DNA of 64,000 bases, taken from NCBI GenBank assembly GCA_009599575.1, contig VWND01000021.1:372001-436000 (forward strand), read 5' to 3'. The position numbers and the translations under genes are program-made. The notes beneath the pieces are model-generated. The model was not told the DNA's origin. It saw only the letters and a program-made list of their open reading frames with translations, and made no database searches. Positions 1 to 12,005 of the stretch are shown here, piece by piece. How positions within the stretch are numbered: position 1 is the stretch's first letter; every line of letters begins with the position of its first letter. Source of the DNA: Blumeriella jaapii (Eukaryota; Ascomycota; Leotiomycetes; Helotiales; Drepanopezizaceae).

Positions 1-678
1 CTAATCGTCGTTATAAAATTGCGAAAGCACAAAAGCTATTACGCCGTCGGAAGCGTTAGTTTTTAATATACAAAAAAGGTTTTGTCTATAATATTATAGA
101 ATTAATGCAGTAGTAAAAGCTAGTATAAAAAGATCGAAACTTTTTTGATATTTAAAAGTGAAATTGAAAAAAACGTTAACTTTGGTCAAATGGACCAGAA
201 GCTTTGCAATTATACCGTAGTTTCGAATAAAACGTCGGTAAAAATTACAAAAACCAAAAAAACTTTGTATATTTTTTATAATAATAGGAGGCTTTTAATA
301 AGCAATTACGGAAACTTTCTTTAGATTTACTTTTAAGCTTTCAGTCGAAATAATAAAGCCTAAGTAACGGGTCCGTATAACGTTGAATTTAGATTTTCGA
401 ATATCGGCCTGTAATTCAGCGTCAGCGAGCTTTTGGAGCATTTTGCGAACGTATATGGCGTATTTTAAAAGGTCGGACGAATAGATAAGAATGTTATTTA
501 AATATGCAATACAGAAATCGTTTAAATAATCGAAAAAAACGTTGTTTATATAGCGTTAGTAAATTGCGGATTTATTAATAAGGCTAAAAAATAGCATTTT
601 GCATTTATAAACGCCGTAACGCATACGAAACGTCGTTAGTTTTTTATTAGCGGGATTTATTCGAATTTTATGAAAAGC

Positions 679-1044
679 TTAACGAATATCGAATTTCGTA
701 AAAATTCGCGCTTTCGAAAAACGAGCAAAAGTTTTATCGATAAAAAAAAGAAAATAGCGATTTTTACGAGTAATATTATTAAAAGCTCGATAATCGATAT
801 AAAAACGTAGTAAACCGTCGGGTTTTTTAGCGAAAAACATTAAAACAGCGAAAAAAGCGGTGGAAAATTCGATAAAACTTTTGTTAAAATTGTTTTGCAA
901 ATAAATTTTGATAATTTCGAGCTTTGAAATCGACATTTTATACAAAAAAGTGTATTTCAGTTTTTTTTTATTTACAGTAAGCTCGATTTTATAATCGTAG
1001 GGCCGGTGAAAAGCTAGCTCGTTACTGGCGGTTTTAAAAAACAC
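679..1044 (-). pseudogene. Reverse transcriptase fragment of element A
   Basis: An open stretch of about 121 codons has the N-terminal part of a Ty3/gypsy reverse transcriptase: a HRPYDYKIEL segment, then FAKKPDGLLRFYIDYRAFN (the VKKKDGSLRxCVDYR block) and ending FTKFDIR (the xTKLDLR block). Continuation toward position 1 covers fingers, palm and the start of RNase H, but stop codons break it. There is no real start codon because this is an internal part of a gag-pol polyprotein. It is the same domain as 8879-9244 in element B. It is non-functional. Confidence 0.85.
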
Positions 1045-1980
1045 GTGTTCGAGGTTTTTGTATTTCGGGAAAAAAGATTCGAAAAAAGATTTATTCGAAG
1101 TTAACTTTGTTAAGCTAGTTAAAAAGGTCGAAATCGATATTTTATTGGTTTTGAAACGTTCGAAAAAACTGTGAGATTAAGTTTTAAAGGAAATATTATA
1201 CGTAAAATCGTTTAGTATTTTGTCGATTTCGTATAGGAAAATTAAAAACATTTCAATTGCTTTTTTTTTAAAAATCAGCTTAAAAGCGTATGCAATAATC
1301 TGGCAGATGGAAATTAAATAAGCAGTAGATTGAAAAACTCGTTTTCGAACTGATCGTTTAAAAAGTTCAGAAAATGGCTTATTTGAATTATCGATTATAT
1401 TAAGTTGAAAGGCTATCGCGGCGAAAGCTTTTTTTCGGTTTTTAATATAACTGTTTTTCGTAAAACGAAAAAGCTGTTTTAACGAAGAAAAAAGAAAAAA
1501 AAAAAAAATAATAAAAGAGGGATCGGCAGCTTAGGAAAATAATATAATTTTTTATATTATTTTATTAGCGTCGTTATCGAAATTGGCACCGCGAATGAAA
1601 TTCGACCTTTTCGCGCTTCGCACAGCGTTGTAAATTTGCTACAATTGATTAAGGTTTTTGTTACGTTTTACAGCGTCGTTTTAATAGCGAGATTAAATCT
1701 TTCGGAAATGCAAATAAAAGATTTTAATACAACGAGCGTAAAAGGCTATGGAAAAATAAAACTTCGGCTAATAAAGCTTGCGTTTATTATAATTTAATAA
1801 AATTTGGTATTCGGCCAGCTAAGCTTTTTTTAAAATTATATTATGATTTCCGAGGTTGGTAATTAAAAAAGAAGTGAACGATTGTATTCGATTATTAATA
1901 ATAAAATTAAAAAGCGTAAAATATATAATTAAATGGCTAGTTTTATTATATTTTTTTACAGAAAAAAAAGCCGGGAAAGA

Positions 1981-2175
1981 TTAAATTAAAGGTTTTAAAA
2001 AAAAAAAAAAGAATTTAATCAGCGCCGAATCGATTAACGCATAACCGTTCGCTTTAAAGTCGGCGAGCGCTTTTATTTTATACGAAAAGCTATTTTTGGT
2101 AAGTATAACGGGGATTGTTAGTAAATCGCCACCAAAAAGCTTTCGAACGTTAAAATAACGCATATCGCGCAACAC
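1981..2175 (-). pseudogene. Aspartic protease fragment of element A
   Basis: A short open stretch ends in ALADFKANGYALIDSALIK, which fits the fungal gypsy protease block normally reading A-D-S-G-A-N-G. The S-G of the D-S-G catalytic triad has become F-K through C-to-T and G-to-A changes, so the protease would be inactive even if translated. The matching copy in element B is at 10181-10372. It lies between the gag-like region (right) and reverse transcriptase (left), the normal gypsy order on the minus strand. Confidence 0.75.
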
Positions 2176-3805
2176 GCTTAAAAAAAAAACTTTGCTTAGG
2201 CTTAGGCGTTTTTCCGATTGGCGGAAGAGCTTTCGATTTTCTCGTATACGTTTTAAAAGTCGTTTAAAGGGGGGTTTTCGTTTTTACTATTATTATCAAA
2301 AGGCGAATCCTCGGCCGGTTCGATCTTATTTACATTTATTAGTTTAAAAAGGCTTTTGGGTGGAACCGAGGATCGGCCCGTAAAAAGTCGTACAAATTGG
2401 CCTTAAACCTTTTAATATGGAGTAAAAAACGAGCGTTATTATTGGTCCGATCGAAAAAAAAAAACGCTAAAAAGGGCGTTTTGGCGTGGAGAAGGAGAAA
2501 AAACAAAGGGTTGAGAAGAAATTTGTAAAACATTTGAACGACTTTCGTACGTACGATTTGATTCGTAGTACGCTTTAGTTAAAGATCTACTATTTTAATA
2601 AGTAATAGATTTGATTGAAAAGCGATTCGCGTATAAAATTCGTTTAATTAATTAATTTTGTTTTTTTTGACAGACGGCGGTAAGCTAATTTTTAAAGGTC
2701 GTTGTACGCGTTTATTTTAAATGCAGCTTTTTTTATAAACGCTTTGGTATTTTATCGCGAAGGGCGTTTCGAAGCTGTTTATTAATTCGTATTTAAACGT
2801 TCGCTGCGAAAATAGAAAATCGCAGATAAAATCGCTAAAAGTCGTCGTGCGTATTTATTGCAAGCATTTTAAACTCGTTTTTCGCTTTCTAAACGTTTGA
2901 AAGGTCGGCTAGGAAATCGGCGATTTTTTTTATTAATTTTTCGAGAGATGTAAAGTCGGAACGGTTCAAGATACGCGGGGTTAAAAACTCTTTTGCTACG
3001 CTTTCGGTCTGATCGAATATATAATTTTTGCGAGATCGATCGCTAGCGAAGTAATCGTGGTAAAATTCGAAATTGTCGAAAACTTTAGTTTTTCAATGGC
3101 GTGCTTTATAATTTTTACTATTATTTAGCTTAAATTTAAGATTCGAAACGCGTTTTATACGAGCTAATCGAAAATCAGCAAATAAATAAGAATTATAGCG
3201 TTTAAAAAGCGCGCTAAGGTTTTGGCCGTCAGAAGAAGATTTAAAAAAAATTCGCGAAAAGCGTAGAAGTTGATTTGCAGCGTCTGTTGGTTGAAATGAA
3301 ACGTTGCGAAGAAAAAGAAAAGCAGCAGATTCGCGATTGGCAGAAGCACGTTCGATAGATTTTACTAAACGCTTTAATTAAAAAGTTTGTCGCAATCGCA
3401 TAATTTTTAAAAGTTGTCGTTTACGCTTTTGCGTTTTTTTCAGTTGATTTTGCAAAAGTTTTAACTAAACGCTTTTAGCGCTAGGCTGGGAGGTGGCAAG
3501 CGAAGTAATTAGCGTTCTGCCTTTTTTTTTTTTTTTTTTTTTCGGAAAAAAAATTGTTTTTTAAAAAAAAAAGCTTTTGGAAAAGATTGCTTTTTCGCTG
3601 ATTAAGAAAAGAAAAGAAATTGAGATGTAATAGCAGGAGCTGAAAAGCTCTGCTAAAAAAAGGATCGTTAAACAAAAGCTATTTTTCGCGAAATACGGAA
3701 ATAAGCCTTTTTACGACCGGTCGATTATTTTGGTATAATCCGTGAGAAATTCGAGAAAAAAAATAGTTTACGCCGTCGCTAGCGTAGAAAAAGAATTGTT
3801 AATAA
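2176..3805 (-). pseudogene. Gag-like and leader region of element A
   Basis: This stretch lies between the 5' LTR and the protease relic on the minus strand, where gag is expected. All frames are interrupted, and only small open pieces remain. A poly-T run near 3522-3542 (poly-A on the element strand) and the surrounding 200 bases are shared with 11722-11745 of element B. No zinc knuckle could be read with confidence, so the gag assignment rests on position. Confidence 0.5.
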
Positions 3806-4099
3806 TATAACGATTTAATTAATCGGAAGATTGAGAAATCAATCAATTAGTCGCCGTATTTATATGGTATAAAACGAACTTTTGGTTTTGTAACAAAAAT
3901 ATTCATTTAAAATTAACAATTGCAAAAGGCAGAAGTTGCTAAGAAAAAAAAGCCTTATATATATAATAATTTTTATAATTGATGGAAAGACCTACCAGGA
4001 GATCAGGGAGCTTGCAACTATACGTAGTTGCTGGGAAGCTTGCAGCTATACGTAGTTGCTGGGATGACACGAGAGGTGGCAACAGAGTGAATCGTCATA
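3806..4099 (-). repeat. LTR of element A (294 bp)
   Basis: It is the same length and sequence family as the two LTRs of element B. The ends are RIP-altered inverted repeats: TATAACGAT on the left and ATCGTCATA on the right, corresponding to TGTGACGAT and ATCGTTACA in the better preserved copies. It contains a short internal duplication of a CTATACGTAGTTGCTGG-like motif. The five bases to the right are ATACG, which should recur at the far end of element A outside the window. Confidence 0.9.
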
Positions 4100-5846
4100 A
4101 TACGATTCGTTAATTTTAACGAATTCGGTGGAAATATTTCCGAAAAATAAACGATTAGTTTGAAAAAGATAAAGCAATAAAATTATTTTAATTAGTTATT
4201 AGCGAATTTAAAGGATTTATTACCGGCCGATTTTTCAGCTTATTATTTGGCAGCCGATTTATAAAAAAACGATTTAATAATTTAGCAATCGGAATTTAAT
4301 TTTTGTTAAAAAAAAAAAAAGTTTTGTACGAAATTCTACGCAACCGAAAAAAGATTATAGCTTTCGATTTTATTAAAATAGGCCAATTCAGCTTTGACGT
4401 TACGTTTTATATCGATATCAAAACTGTATCGTACGAAGTTTAGCAAAAAAAGACTTTTTTAGTTTTTAAAGCTTTTTAAAATAAAATAGTCGAAATACTA
4501 AAAAAACGAATTAAATAAAGGATTTTCGAATTTTGCTACGGCCTATATAAAAATAAATGGTTTATTATTGCGAAAAAAAAAAAAGCATTTACAAATTTAT
4601 TATTATAATCGTCGAAATAAACAAAATAACGATACGAAACGCTAACGTGCCATTTAACGTCGATTAATTTTTAAACGAATTCGCAGAATTAACGATCGCT
4701 TTTTTTTTCGATCTGTTTTTCGGCTACGATTATTTAATGTTTAATCTACGATTTCGAAATATAATAGCAATTTAAATTTTAATCGGTTTGCTGCGTATAA
4801 CCAGAATATTTATGGAAGTTATTAATTTAGTCGTTTAATTCGTAAAAATCGTATATAAGATTTTTATAATTTATATTTCCGATATTGCATTGCTTTACGT
4901 TAACGACGTCGAAATAAAAAGTTTTAAATTATATTATAATAATAAAGAAATTCTTTTTAAAATTCGATGTTATATAATAAAATATATTTAAAATATCGAC
5001 AAAATTATGATTTGCTTCGAAAAAGCTAAAGTTATTATTGGTTCTCGATTAAAATTTTGTATATCCGAAATAAATATTGTCGGTTATATGATTAATAACG
5101 CTGGCCGTTATTTTTAACGAAAGAAAATTGAAAAGATTTGCGAATAGGAAAGGTATAAAAATATTACCGAAGCTAAAGCTTTTATTAGCGTTATGATTTA
5201 TTATCGCAATTAAATTAAAAATTTTTTTAAAAAGCTGTATTTATTTACGTTACGATAAAAAAAAAATCGATTTCGTTTGGGAAAAAAAATAAAATAAAAT
5301 TATAAAAGTTTTTAAAAACGATTTTTTATCGGTTTTATCGCTTATGCGGATCGATTATAATTTAGACGCAGAAGAAATTATTTTAACTGTCGACGTTAGT
5401 ATTTTCGGTTGGAAAGCTGTATTATAATAAATCGATAAAAATAAAAAACGGCATTTTTTACGATTCGAAAACGGCTTATAATTTTTCGCGAAAGCACGCT
5501 ACGATGCTATTAAACGAAAATATCGAAGCGCTTTTAAAATAATAAAAAAAATAAGAAACGAATTGTACGGCGTATATTTTATTTTAAAAATAAACGCAAA
5601 AGTTTTTATCGATTAATTAAATAAAAAAGCTAATAATTTGCTAAAAGCATTCGTTATTAATTAAATAGTTTAAATGCGATTTATAAACTTCGAAATTAAG
5701 CATATTAAAAAGATAATTAATATAGCGGCAGACGGCTTTTCGAAACGAAAACGCTTTTATTCGTTTGATTTCGCTAAACAAAGCGAATAAAATATTAACG
5801 AATAGATTGCTGACGAAATCGGCTGTTTCGTTATTTGCGCTTTAGG
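4100..5846 (+). mobile_element. Ty3/gypsy element C, first visible segment (RT and RNase H)
   Basis: A plus-strand gypsy pol relic, in the opposite orientation to A and B. Translation with stops ignored gives the reverse transcriptase start near 4550-4690 (a KNKWFIIAKKKKAF-like block), the palm near 4690-5100, then RNase H near 5370-5800 with a TVDVSIFGWKAVL block, a RYDAIKRKYRSAFK block and a terminal IINIAADGFSKRKR block. Stops are TAA or TAG, as RIP would produce. The left flank is the LTR of element A and the right flank is element B, so C is the older host element. Its 5' part lies left of the window, beyond A. Confidence 0.85.
5842..5846. other. Target-site duplication of element B, left copy (TTAGG)
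   Basis: TTAGG directly precedes the left LTR of B and is repeated exactly at 12300-12304, directly after the right LTR. Five-base duplications are typical for Ty3/gypsy integrases. Confidence 0.9.
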
Positions 5847-6140
5847 TGTGACGATCTAATCAGTCGGAGGGCTGGGAGATCAGTCAACTGGTCGCCGTGT
5901 TCATATGGTATAAAACGAGCCTTTGGTTTTGTAATAAAAATATTCATTTAAAATTAACAATTGCAAAAAGCAGAGATTGCTAAAAGAAAAAAGCTTTATA
6001 TATATAATAGTTTCCATAATTAATGAAAAAATCCATCAGAAGACCAGAAAGCTTGCAGCTATACGTAGTTACTGAAAAGCTTACAGCTATACGTAGTTGC
6101 TGGAATAATACGAGAGGTGGCAACAGAATAAATCGTTATA
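5847..6140 (-). repeat. 3' LTR of element B (294 bp)
   Basis: It starts TGTGACGATC and ends ATCGTTATA (RIP-changed from ATCGTTACA), giving inverted terminal repeats of about 9 bases. This copy keeps the least altered left end of the three family members (3806-4099, 5847-6140, 12006-12299). Confidence 0.92.
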
Positions 6141-6149
6141 TTATTTTTC

Positions 6150-7900
6150 CGTCCGAAAAAAGCGCGCCTTCGAGCTTTTATTTATTAGTACGTTATTATC
6201 CAAATGATCGTACGAGTTCAAATCTTCGAAATATGCTTTTAGCCAGTCTACAAGTTTTGCAAAAGGACCGGAAAGCTTTTTATGCGCCAAATAAAAATCG
6301 CGCATTTTTAAAAAAGCGTATATAAAGTCAAACGCGGGGTATTACGTGAGATTTTTATTTAAGCCTATTTAAAAAGCTTTGTATTAAAAGGTTTTCCGCT
6401 GTATTCGATAAGCGATTAATTTTTCGACTTCGTATTTAAGCTTATTAATTATATTAATAGGTTTAAAGGCTAAATTAATCTGATCTGAAAGCGCGTCGTT
6501 AGCTGCTTTACGCAATCGATTAGCGTGAAAAACTGGATGTACGTTTATAATATTAAAAAGGTCTAGCTTAAAAACGTTATCGAAAATTTTGATTATAATT
6601 TTAAAAGGGCCGTTTGTAAGATTATCGAGCTTGCGGAAGGGCCGAAAGGTCGGAAATAGGCGTATATCGAGCTATACGTAGTCGCTAACGTTAAAATCGT
6701 TCGCGCGGCGAGATTCGCATTTTTTTTTATTTTATCGTAGGCTTGTTGGAAATGCGATTTGGCGAGGTTTTAGGCGTCGTAGTGGCGGCGAGCGTACGCA
6801 CGAGCTTCGTTTGCGTTTAGCTTATATAAAAAGTTAAGAAAAAGAAAAATATCGAACTTCCAGTTTCAATTAATATAGGAAATATAACCGTATACAATTT
6901 CAAAAGGTGAAAGGCCATTTAAATTCTCGTGAGGAAAAACTATTTGAGCGAAATTTATTATTGGAAGAAATTCGCTTTAATCGTTTTAATAAAAGTTTAC
7001 GAAAGGTCGAAAGCGTTTTTGCAGATATTAGTTATAAATTTCGGTCTGACCGTCGGTTTCAGAATAAGCGGCTATCGAAAGTTTTAATTGCGTATCGAAT
7101 ATTTTATTTAATTCAAATCAAAAAATAAATTAATACTAAAAGCTACGATCGCTAATAATACTTTTTAAAGGGCTAAAATACTTGTATACGTGGAATATAT
7201 ACAGTTTAGCGAAGCTTCGAACGTCGATATTTTTATAGCAAAAAATCGAAATGATTTGCTTGGAAAAACGATTTATTACTACGAATACGTTATCGTAATC
7301 GTATTTGTTTTTGTTAAAATTGCAAAAGTCTATTGTAACGTATTTTTAAAAATGGTTAAAAATAAAAAAAGGCTAAAAAAAGCCGGGGCGTTTATTTTTT
7401 AAAACAAAACTTTTTCGATAAGCGTGGCAGTTGCGACAGTATTATTTTACGAAAGTTATTATATCTCGCTAATAATATTGGTTCGAAAGCAATTGCGTAG
7501 TTTTGCGAACGCTGAAATAAGCGGTGGAAATTTGGTCGTATATTTTTCGTACAAAAGCCAAACGAAAATAATCGACGTCTAGTATTATTAAACGACCGTA
7601 ATATAATAGCAAATCGCGTTCAAATATATACGAAGTATTATTATCGTTTTTTTTCGTAGCGTTTCGTACAGCTTTTTTTCGGAAGGCTATTAGGCTGCTA
7701 GCTATGCGATTAACGTAGAAAAATTGGTTAACAATACGAAGTGCGGATAAAAAATTAGCTATTTTAACGATAAAAACAGCTGTTTCGGAGGCCGTAGGCG
7801 GTCGAAGTTTTTTAGTTAAAAGGCGGTAATCGATTTGATCGGCTCGAAAAAGTGTTTGCAGGCGCTGGGTGCGTTTAAAAAAGTTTTAGCGATCGAATTC
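6150..7900 (-). pseudogene. Integrase and chromodomain-like C-terminus of element B
   Basis: Reading the minus strand and ignoring stops, an H2C2-type zinc region (CRNCHAYRKSF) lies near 7410-7450. It is followed by an integrase core block (VTIDFCNFNKNKYDYDNVFVVI) ending near 7250, with the next core segment, rich in SIISDR, near 7150. Further toward 6180 there is a segment resembling NVHPVFHANRLRKAAND and then YEVEKLIAYRI, the pattern of a gypsy integrase tail plus chromodomain. Chromodomains are known to guide integration to heterochromatin; that this one did so is inference. Multiple in-frame stops make it a pseudogene. The open frames seen on the plus strand here are antisense shadows. 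Confidence 0.75.
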
Positions 7901-8480
7901 GCTCGTACGACGTATTAATGCGTCAGCCAGAAAATTATGTTTATTTGGTTTGTACGTAATAAAAAAATTGTAGTCGGCGAAAAATTCGGCCTAGCGTATT
8001 TATCGAGCGTTTAAGAATTTGAAAATTATAAAATATTTCAAGGCTTTGTAATTAATAATTATTTTAATTTAATAAATTAAATTAGTTAATTTAGTACGAA
8101 AATTGCTTAAAAATCTTACGATTGCGAATATTTTTTTATCGTGTACGACGTAGTTTAGCTTTGCGAAAGCTATAGTTTTGCTAAAGTAGGCGATTGGAAG
8201 CCAGTCGTCGTTATAGAATTGCGAAAATACAAAAGCTATTACGCCGTCGAAAGCGTCAGTTTTTAATATGCAAAAAAGGTTTTGCCTATAATATTATAGA
8301 ATTGGTGCAGTAGTAAAGGCTAATATAAAAAGGTCGAAATTTTCCTGACATTTAAAAATGAAATTAAAAAAAACGTTAGCCTTGGTTAAATAAACCAAAA
8401 GCTTTGCAATTATACCGTAGTTTCGAATAAAACGTCGGTAAAAATTACAAAAACCAAAAAAGCTTTATACACTTTTTACA
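7900..8480 (-). pseudogene. RNase H domain of element B
   Basis: Minus-strand translation gives a TDAFDGVIAFVFSQ block (the conserved TDAS..G.G..L.Q) near 8230-8270. It is followed by a PIAYFSKTIAFAKLNY block and a HNFLADALIRR block near 7930-7960, the usual gypsy RNase H signature ending. It is contiguous with reverse transcriptase to the right and the integrase zinc region to the left. Only scattered stops are present. Confidence 0.8.
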
Positions 8481-8494
8481 ATAGTAAAAGGCTT

Positions 8495-8797
8495 TTAATA
8501 AGCGATTACAAAGATTTTCTTTGGATTTATTTCTAAGCTTTTAATCGAGATAATAAAGCTTAGGTAACGGGTCCGTATAACGTTGAATTTAGACTTTCGA
8601 ATATCGGCCTGTAATTCAGCGTCAGCGAGCTTTTGAAGCATTTTGCGAACGTATATGGCGTATTTCAAAAGGTCGGACGAATAAATAAAAATATCATCCA
8701 GGTATATAATGCAGAAATCGTTTAAATAATCGAAAAAAACGTCGTTTATATAACGTTGGTAAATTGCGGATTTATTAATAAGGCCAAAAGATAGCAT
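8495..8797 (-). pseudogene. Reverse transcriptase palm of element B, YLDD intact
   Basis: About 100 open codons contain the palm segment with the catalytic block IIYLDDIFIYS (YxDD motif preserved, near 8690-8705) followed by the thumb start QADIRKSKFN. It belongs to the same RT as 8879-9244, with a short gap carrying stops between them. The preserved catalytic residues contrast with the destroyed protease triad, which fits RIP, because TAT/GAT codons have few mutable cytosines left. It is not translatable as a whole polyprotein. Confidence 0.88.
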
Positions 8798-8878
8798 TTT
8801 GCATTTATAAGCGCCGTAACGCGTACGAAACGTCGTTAGTTTTTTATTGGCGAAGTTTATTCGAATTTTATGAAAAGC

Positions 8879-9244
8879 TTAACGAATATCGAGCTTCGTA
8901 AAGATTCGCGCTTTCGAAAAACGAGCAAAGGTTTTATCGATAAAAGGGAGAGGATAGCGATTTTTACAAGTAATATTATTAAAAGCTCGATAATCGATAC
9001 AAAAACGCAGTAAACCGTCGGGTTTTTTAGCGAAAAGCATTAAAGCAGCGAAAAAAGCGGTGAAAGATTCGATAAAACTTTTATTAAAATTGTTTTGCAA
9101 ATAGGTTTTAATAATTTCGAGCTTTGGAATCGATATTTTGTACAAAAAAGTGTATTTTAGCTTTTTTTTATTTATAGTAAGCTCGATTTTATGGTCGTAG
9201 GGCCGGTGAAAAGCTAGCTCGTTACTGGCGGCTTTAGAAAACAC
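8879..9244 (-). pseudogene. Reverse transcriptase fingers of element B
   Basis: An open stretch of 121 codons has HRPYDHKIELTINKK, FAKKPDGLLRFCIDYRAFN and FTKLDIR blocks, diagnostic of Ty3/gypsy reverse transcriptase. It is almost the same as 679-1044 in element A, but with the consensus residues FCIDYR and KLDIR retained, so B is slightly less decayed. No genuine start codon belongs to this internal domain. Confidence 0.88.
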
Positions 9245-10180
9245 GTGTTCGAGGTTTTTGTACTTCGGGGGAAAAAATTCGAGAAAAAGTTTATTCGAAA
9301 TTAGCTTTATTAAGCTGGTTAAAAAGGTCGAAATCGATATTTTATTGGTTTTAAAACGTTCGAAAAAACTATGAAATTAAGTTTTAAAAGAAATGTTGTA
9401 CGTAAAATCGTTTAGTATTTTATCGATTTCGTACAAAAAAGTTGAAAACATTTCAATTGCTTTTTTTCTGAAGATCAGCTTAAAAGCGTATGTAATAATT
9501 TGGCAAATGGAAATTGAATAAACAATAAGTTAAAGGACTCGTTTTCGAACTGGTCGTTTAAAAAGTTCAAAAAATGGCTTGTTTAAATTATCGATTATAT
9601 TAAGCTGAAAGGCTATCGCGGCGAAAGCTTTTTTTCGGTTTTTAATATAATTGTTTTTCGTAAAACGAAAAAGCTGTTTTGACGAAAGGAAAAAAAAAAA
9701 AAAAAAATAATAAAAAGGGAATCGGCAGCTTGGGAAAATAGTATAATTTTTTATATTATTTTATTAGCGTCGTTATCGAAATTGGCACCGCGAATAAAAT
9801 TCGATTTTTTCGCGCTTCGCATAGCGTCGTAAGTCTGCTACAATTGGTCAAGGTTTGTTACGTTTTACAGCGTCGTTTTAATAGCGAAATTAAATCTTTC
9901 GAAAATGCAAATAAGAAATTTTAATACAACGAGCGTAAAAGGCTGTGGAAGGGTAAAATTTCGGCTAATAAAGCTTGCGTTTATTACAATTTAATAAAAC
10001 TTGATGTTCGGCCAGCTAAGCTTTTTTTAAAATTATACTATAATTTCCGAAATTGGTAATTAAAAAAAAAGTGAACGATTGTATTCGATTGTTAATAATA
10101 AAATTGAAAAGCGTAAAATATATAATTAAATGGCCACGAGCTTTATTATACTTTTTTATAGGAAAAAAAGCCGGAAAAAA

Positions 10181-10372
10181 TTAAATTAAAAGTTTTAAAA
10201 AGAAAAAAAAAGATTTAATCAGCGCCGAATCGATTAACGCATAACCGTTCGCTTTAAAATCGGCGAGCGCTTTTATTTTGTACGAAAGGTTATTTTTGGT
10301 GAATATAACGGAAATTGTCAGTAAATCGCTATTAAAAAGCTTTCGAACGTTAAAGTAACGCATATCGCGCAA
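10181..10372 (-). pseudogene. Aspartic protease of element B, catalytic triad mutated
   Basis: The segment MRYFNVRKLF through ALADFKANGYALID matches the fungal gypsy protease region. The expected D-S-G-A has become D-F-K-A, through serine and glycine codons changed only by C-to-T and G-to-A. The same change is present in element A at 1981-2175, so either both were hit or the change preceded the duplication. The catalytic Asp is retained but the triad is not. Confidence 0.75.
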
Positions 10373-12005
10373 TACGTTTAAAAAGAAGGTTTTGCTTAGG
10401 CCTGAGCGTTTTTTCGATTGGCGGGAAAGCTTTCGATTTTTTCGTATGCGTTTTGGAAATCGTTTGAAAAAAGGTTTTCGTTTTTACTATTATTATCAGA
10501 AGGCGAATCCTCGGCCGGTTCGACCTCGTTTACATTTATTAGCCTAGAAAGGCTTTTGAATAAAACCGAGAATCGGCCCGTAAAAAATCGTACAGATTGG
10601 CCTCGAACTTTTTAGTATAGAATAAAAAACGAACGTTATCGTTAATTCGATCGAAAAGGAAAAACGCCAGAAGGGGCGTTTTGGCGTGGAAAAGAAGAAA
10701 AAACAGAGGGCTGAAAGGGAGCTTATGGAATATTTAAACGACTTTCGTACGTACGATTTAACTCGTAGTACGCTTTGGTTGAGAATTTATTATTTTAATA
10801 AATAATAAATTTGATTGAAAAGCGATTCGCGTATAAAATTCGTTTAGCTAATTGATTTTGTTTTTTTTAACGGACGGCGGTAAGCCAATTTTTAAAAATC
10901 GTTATACGCGCCTATTTCAAATGCAGCTTTTTTCGTAAACGCTTTGGTATTTTGTCGCGAAAAGCGTTTCGAAGCTGTTTGTCAGTTCGTATTTGAGCGT
11001 TTGCTGCGAAAATGGAAAATCGCAGATAAAATCGCTAAAAGTCGTCGTGCGTATTTATTATAAGCATTTTAAATTCGTTTTCCGCCCTTTAAACGTTTAA
11101 AAAGTCGGCCAGGAAATCGGCGATTTTTTTTATTAATTTTTCGGGAAATATAAAATCGGAACGGTTTAAAATACGCGGGGTCAGAAACTTTTTTGCTACG
11201 CTTTCGGTCTGATCGAATATATAATTTTTGCGAAATCGATCGTTAGCGAAATAATCGTAGTAAAATTCGAAGTTATCGAAAATTTTAGTTTTTTAGTGGC
11301 GTGTTTTGTAATTTTTATTATTATTTAGTTTAAACTTAAAGTTCGAAACGCGTTTTATACGAGCTAGTCGAAAGTTAACAAATAAATAGGAATTATAACG
11401 TTTAAAAAGCGCGCTAAAGTCTTGGCCGTCAAAAGGAAATTTAAAAAAAGTTCGCGAAAAGCGTAAAGATTGGTTTGCAGCGTTTGTTAATTAAAATGAA
11501 ACGTTGCGAAAAAGAAAAAAAGCAGTAGATTCGCGACTGGCAAAAATACGTTCGATAGATTTTATTAAACGCTTTAATTAAAAAGTCTGTCGCAATCGTA
11601 TAGTTTTTAAAAGTTATCGTTTACGCTTTTGCGTTTTTTTTAATTAATTTTGCAAAAGTCTCAATTAAACGCTTTCAGCGCTAAGCTGGGAGGTGGCAAG
11701 CGAAGTGGTTAGCGCTCTGCCTTTTTTTTTGTTTTTTTTTCTTCGGAAAAAAAATTGTTTTTTAAAAAAAAAAGCTTTTGGAGAAGGTTGCTTTTTCGCT
11801 GATTGAAAGGAAAAGAAAGGTTGAAGTGTAATAGCAGGAGCTGAAAAACTCTGCTGAAAGGAAAATCGTTAAACAGAAGCTATTTTTCGCGAAATGCGAA
11901 AATAAGCTTTTTTACGACCGGTCGATCACTTTGGTATGACCCGTGAAGAATTCGAAAGGAAAAATAGTTTACGCCGTCGCCAGCGTAGAAAAAAGTTGTT
12001 AATAA
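10373..12005 (-). pseudogene. Gag-like and leader region of element B
   Basis: This is the region between protease and 5' LTR on the minus strand, parallel to 2176-3805 of element A. Frames are broken throughout and no zinc knuckle or capsid motif could be read reliably, so the call is positional. It includes a T-rich run around 11722-11750 also seen in A. The plus-strand open frame at 10418-10615 is an antisense shadow. Confidence 0.5.

Larger units (their letters stand above)
1..4099 (-). mobile_element. Ty3/gypsy LTR retrotransposon A (partial, RIP-degraded)
   Basis: This is the 5' part (in element orientation) of a dead gypsy element, cut by the left window edge. It aligns along its whole length with element B at an offset of about 8.2 kb, for example around 1-60 versus 8200-8260 and around 3485-3530 versus 11690-11735. 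The order on the minus strand is LTR (3806-4099), leader and gag-like region, protease, then reverse transcriptase. Differences from B are mostly C/T and G/A, and frames are broken by TAA and TAG codons, as expected from RIP. The right end abuts the interior of element C at 4100, so A is inserted into C. Its other LTR and target duplication lie outside the window. Confidence 0.9.
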
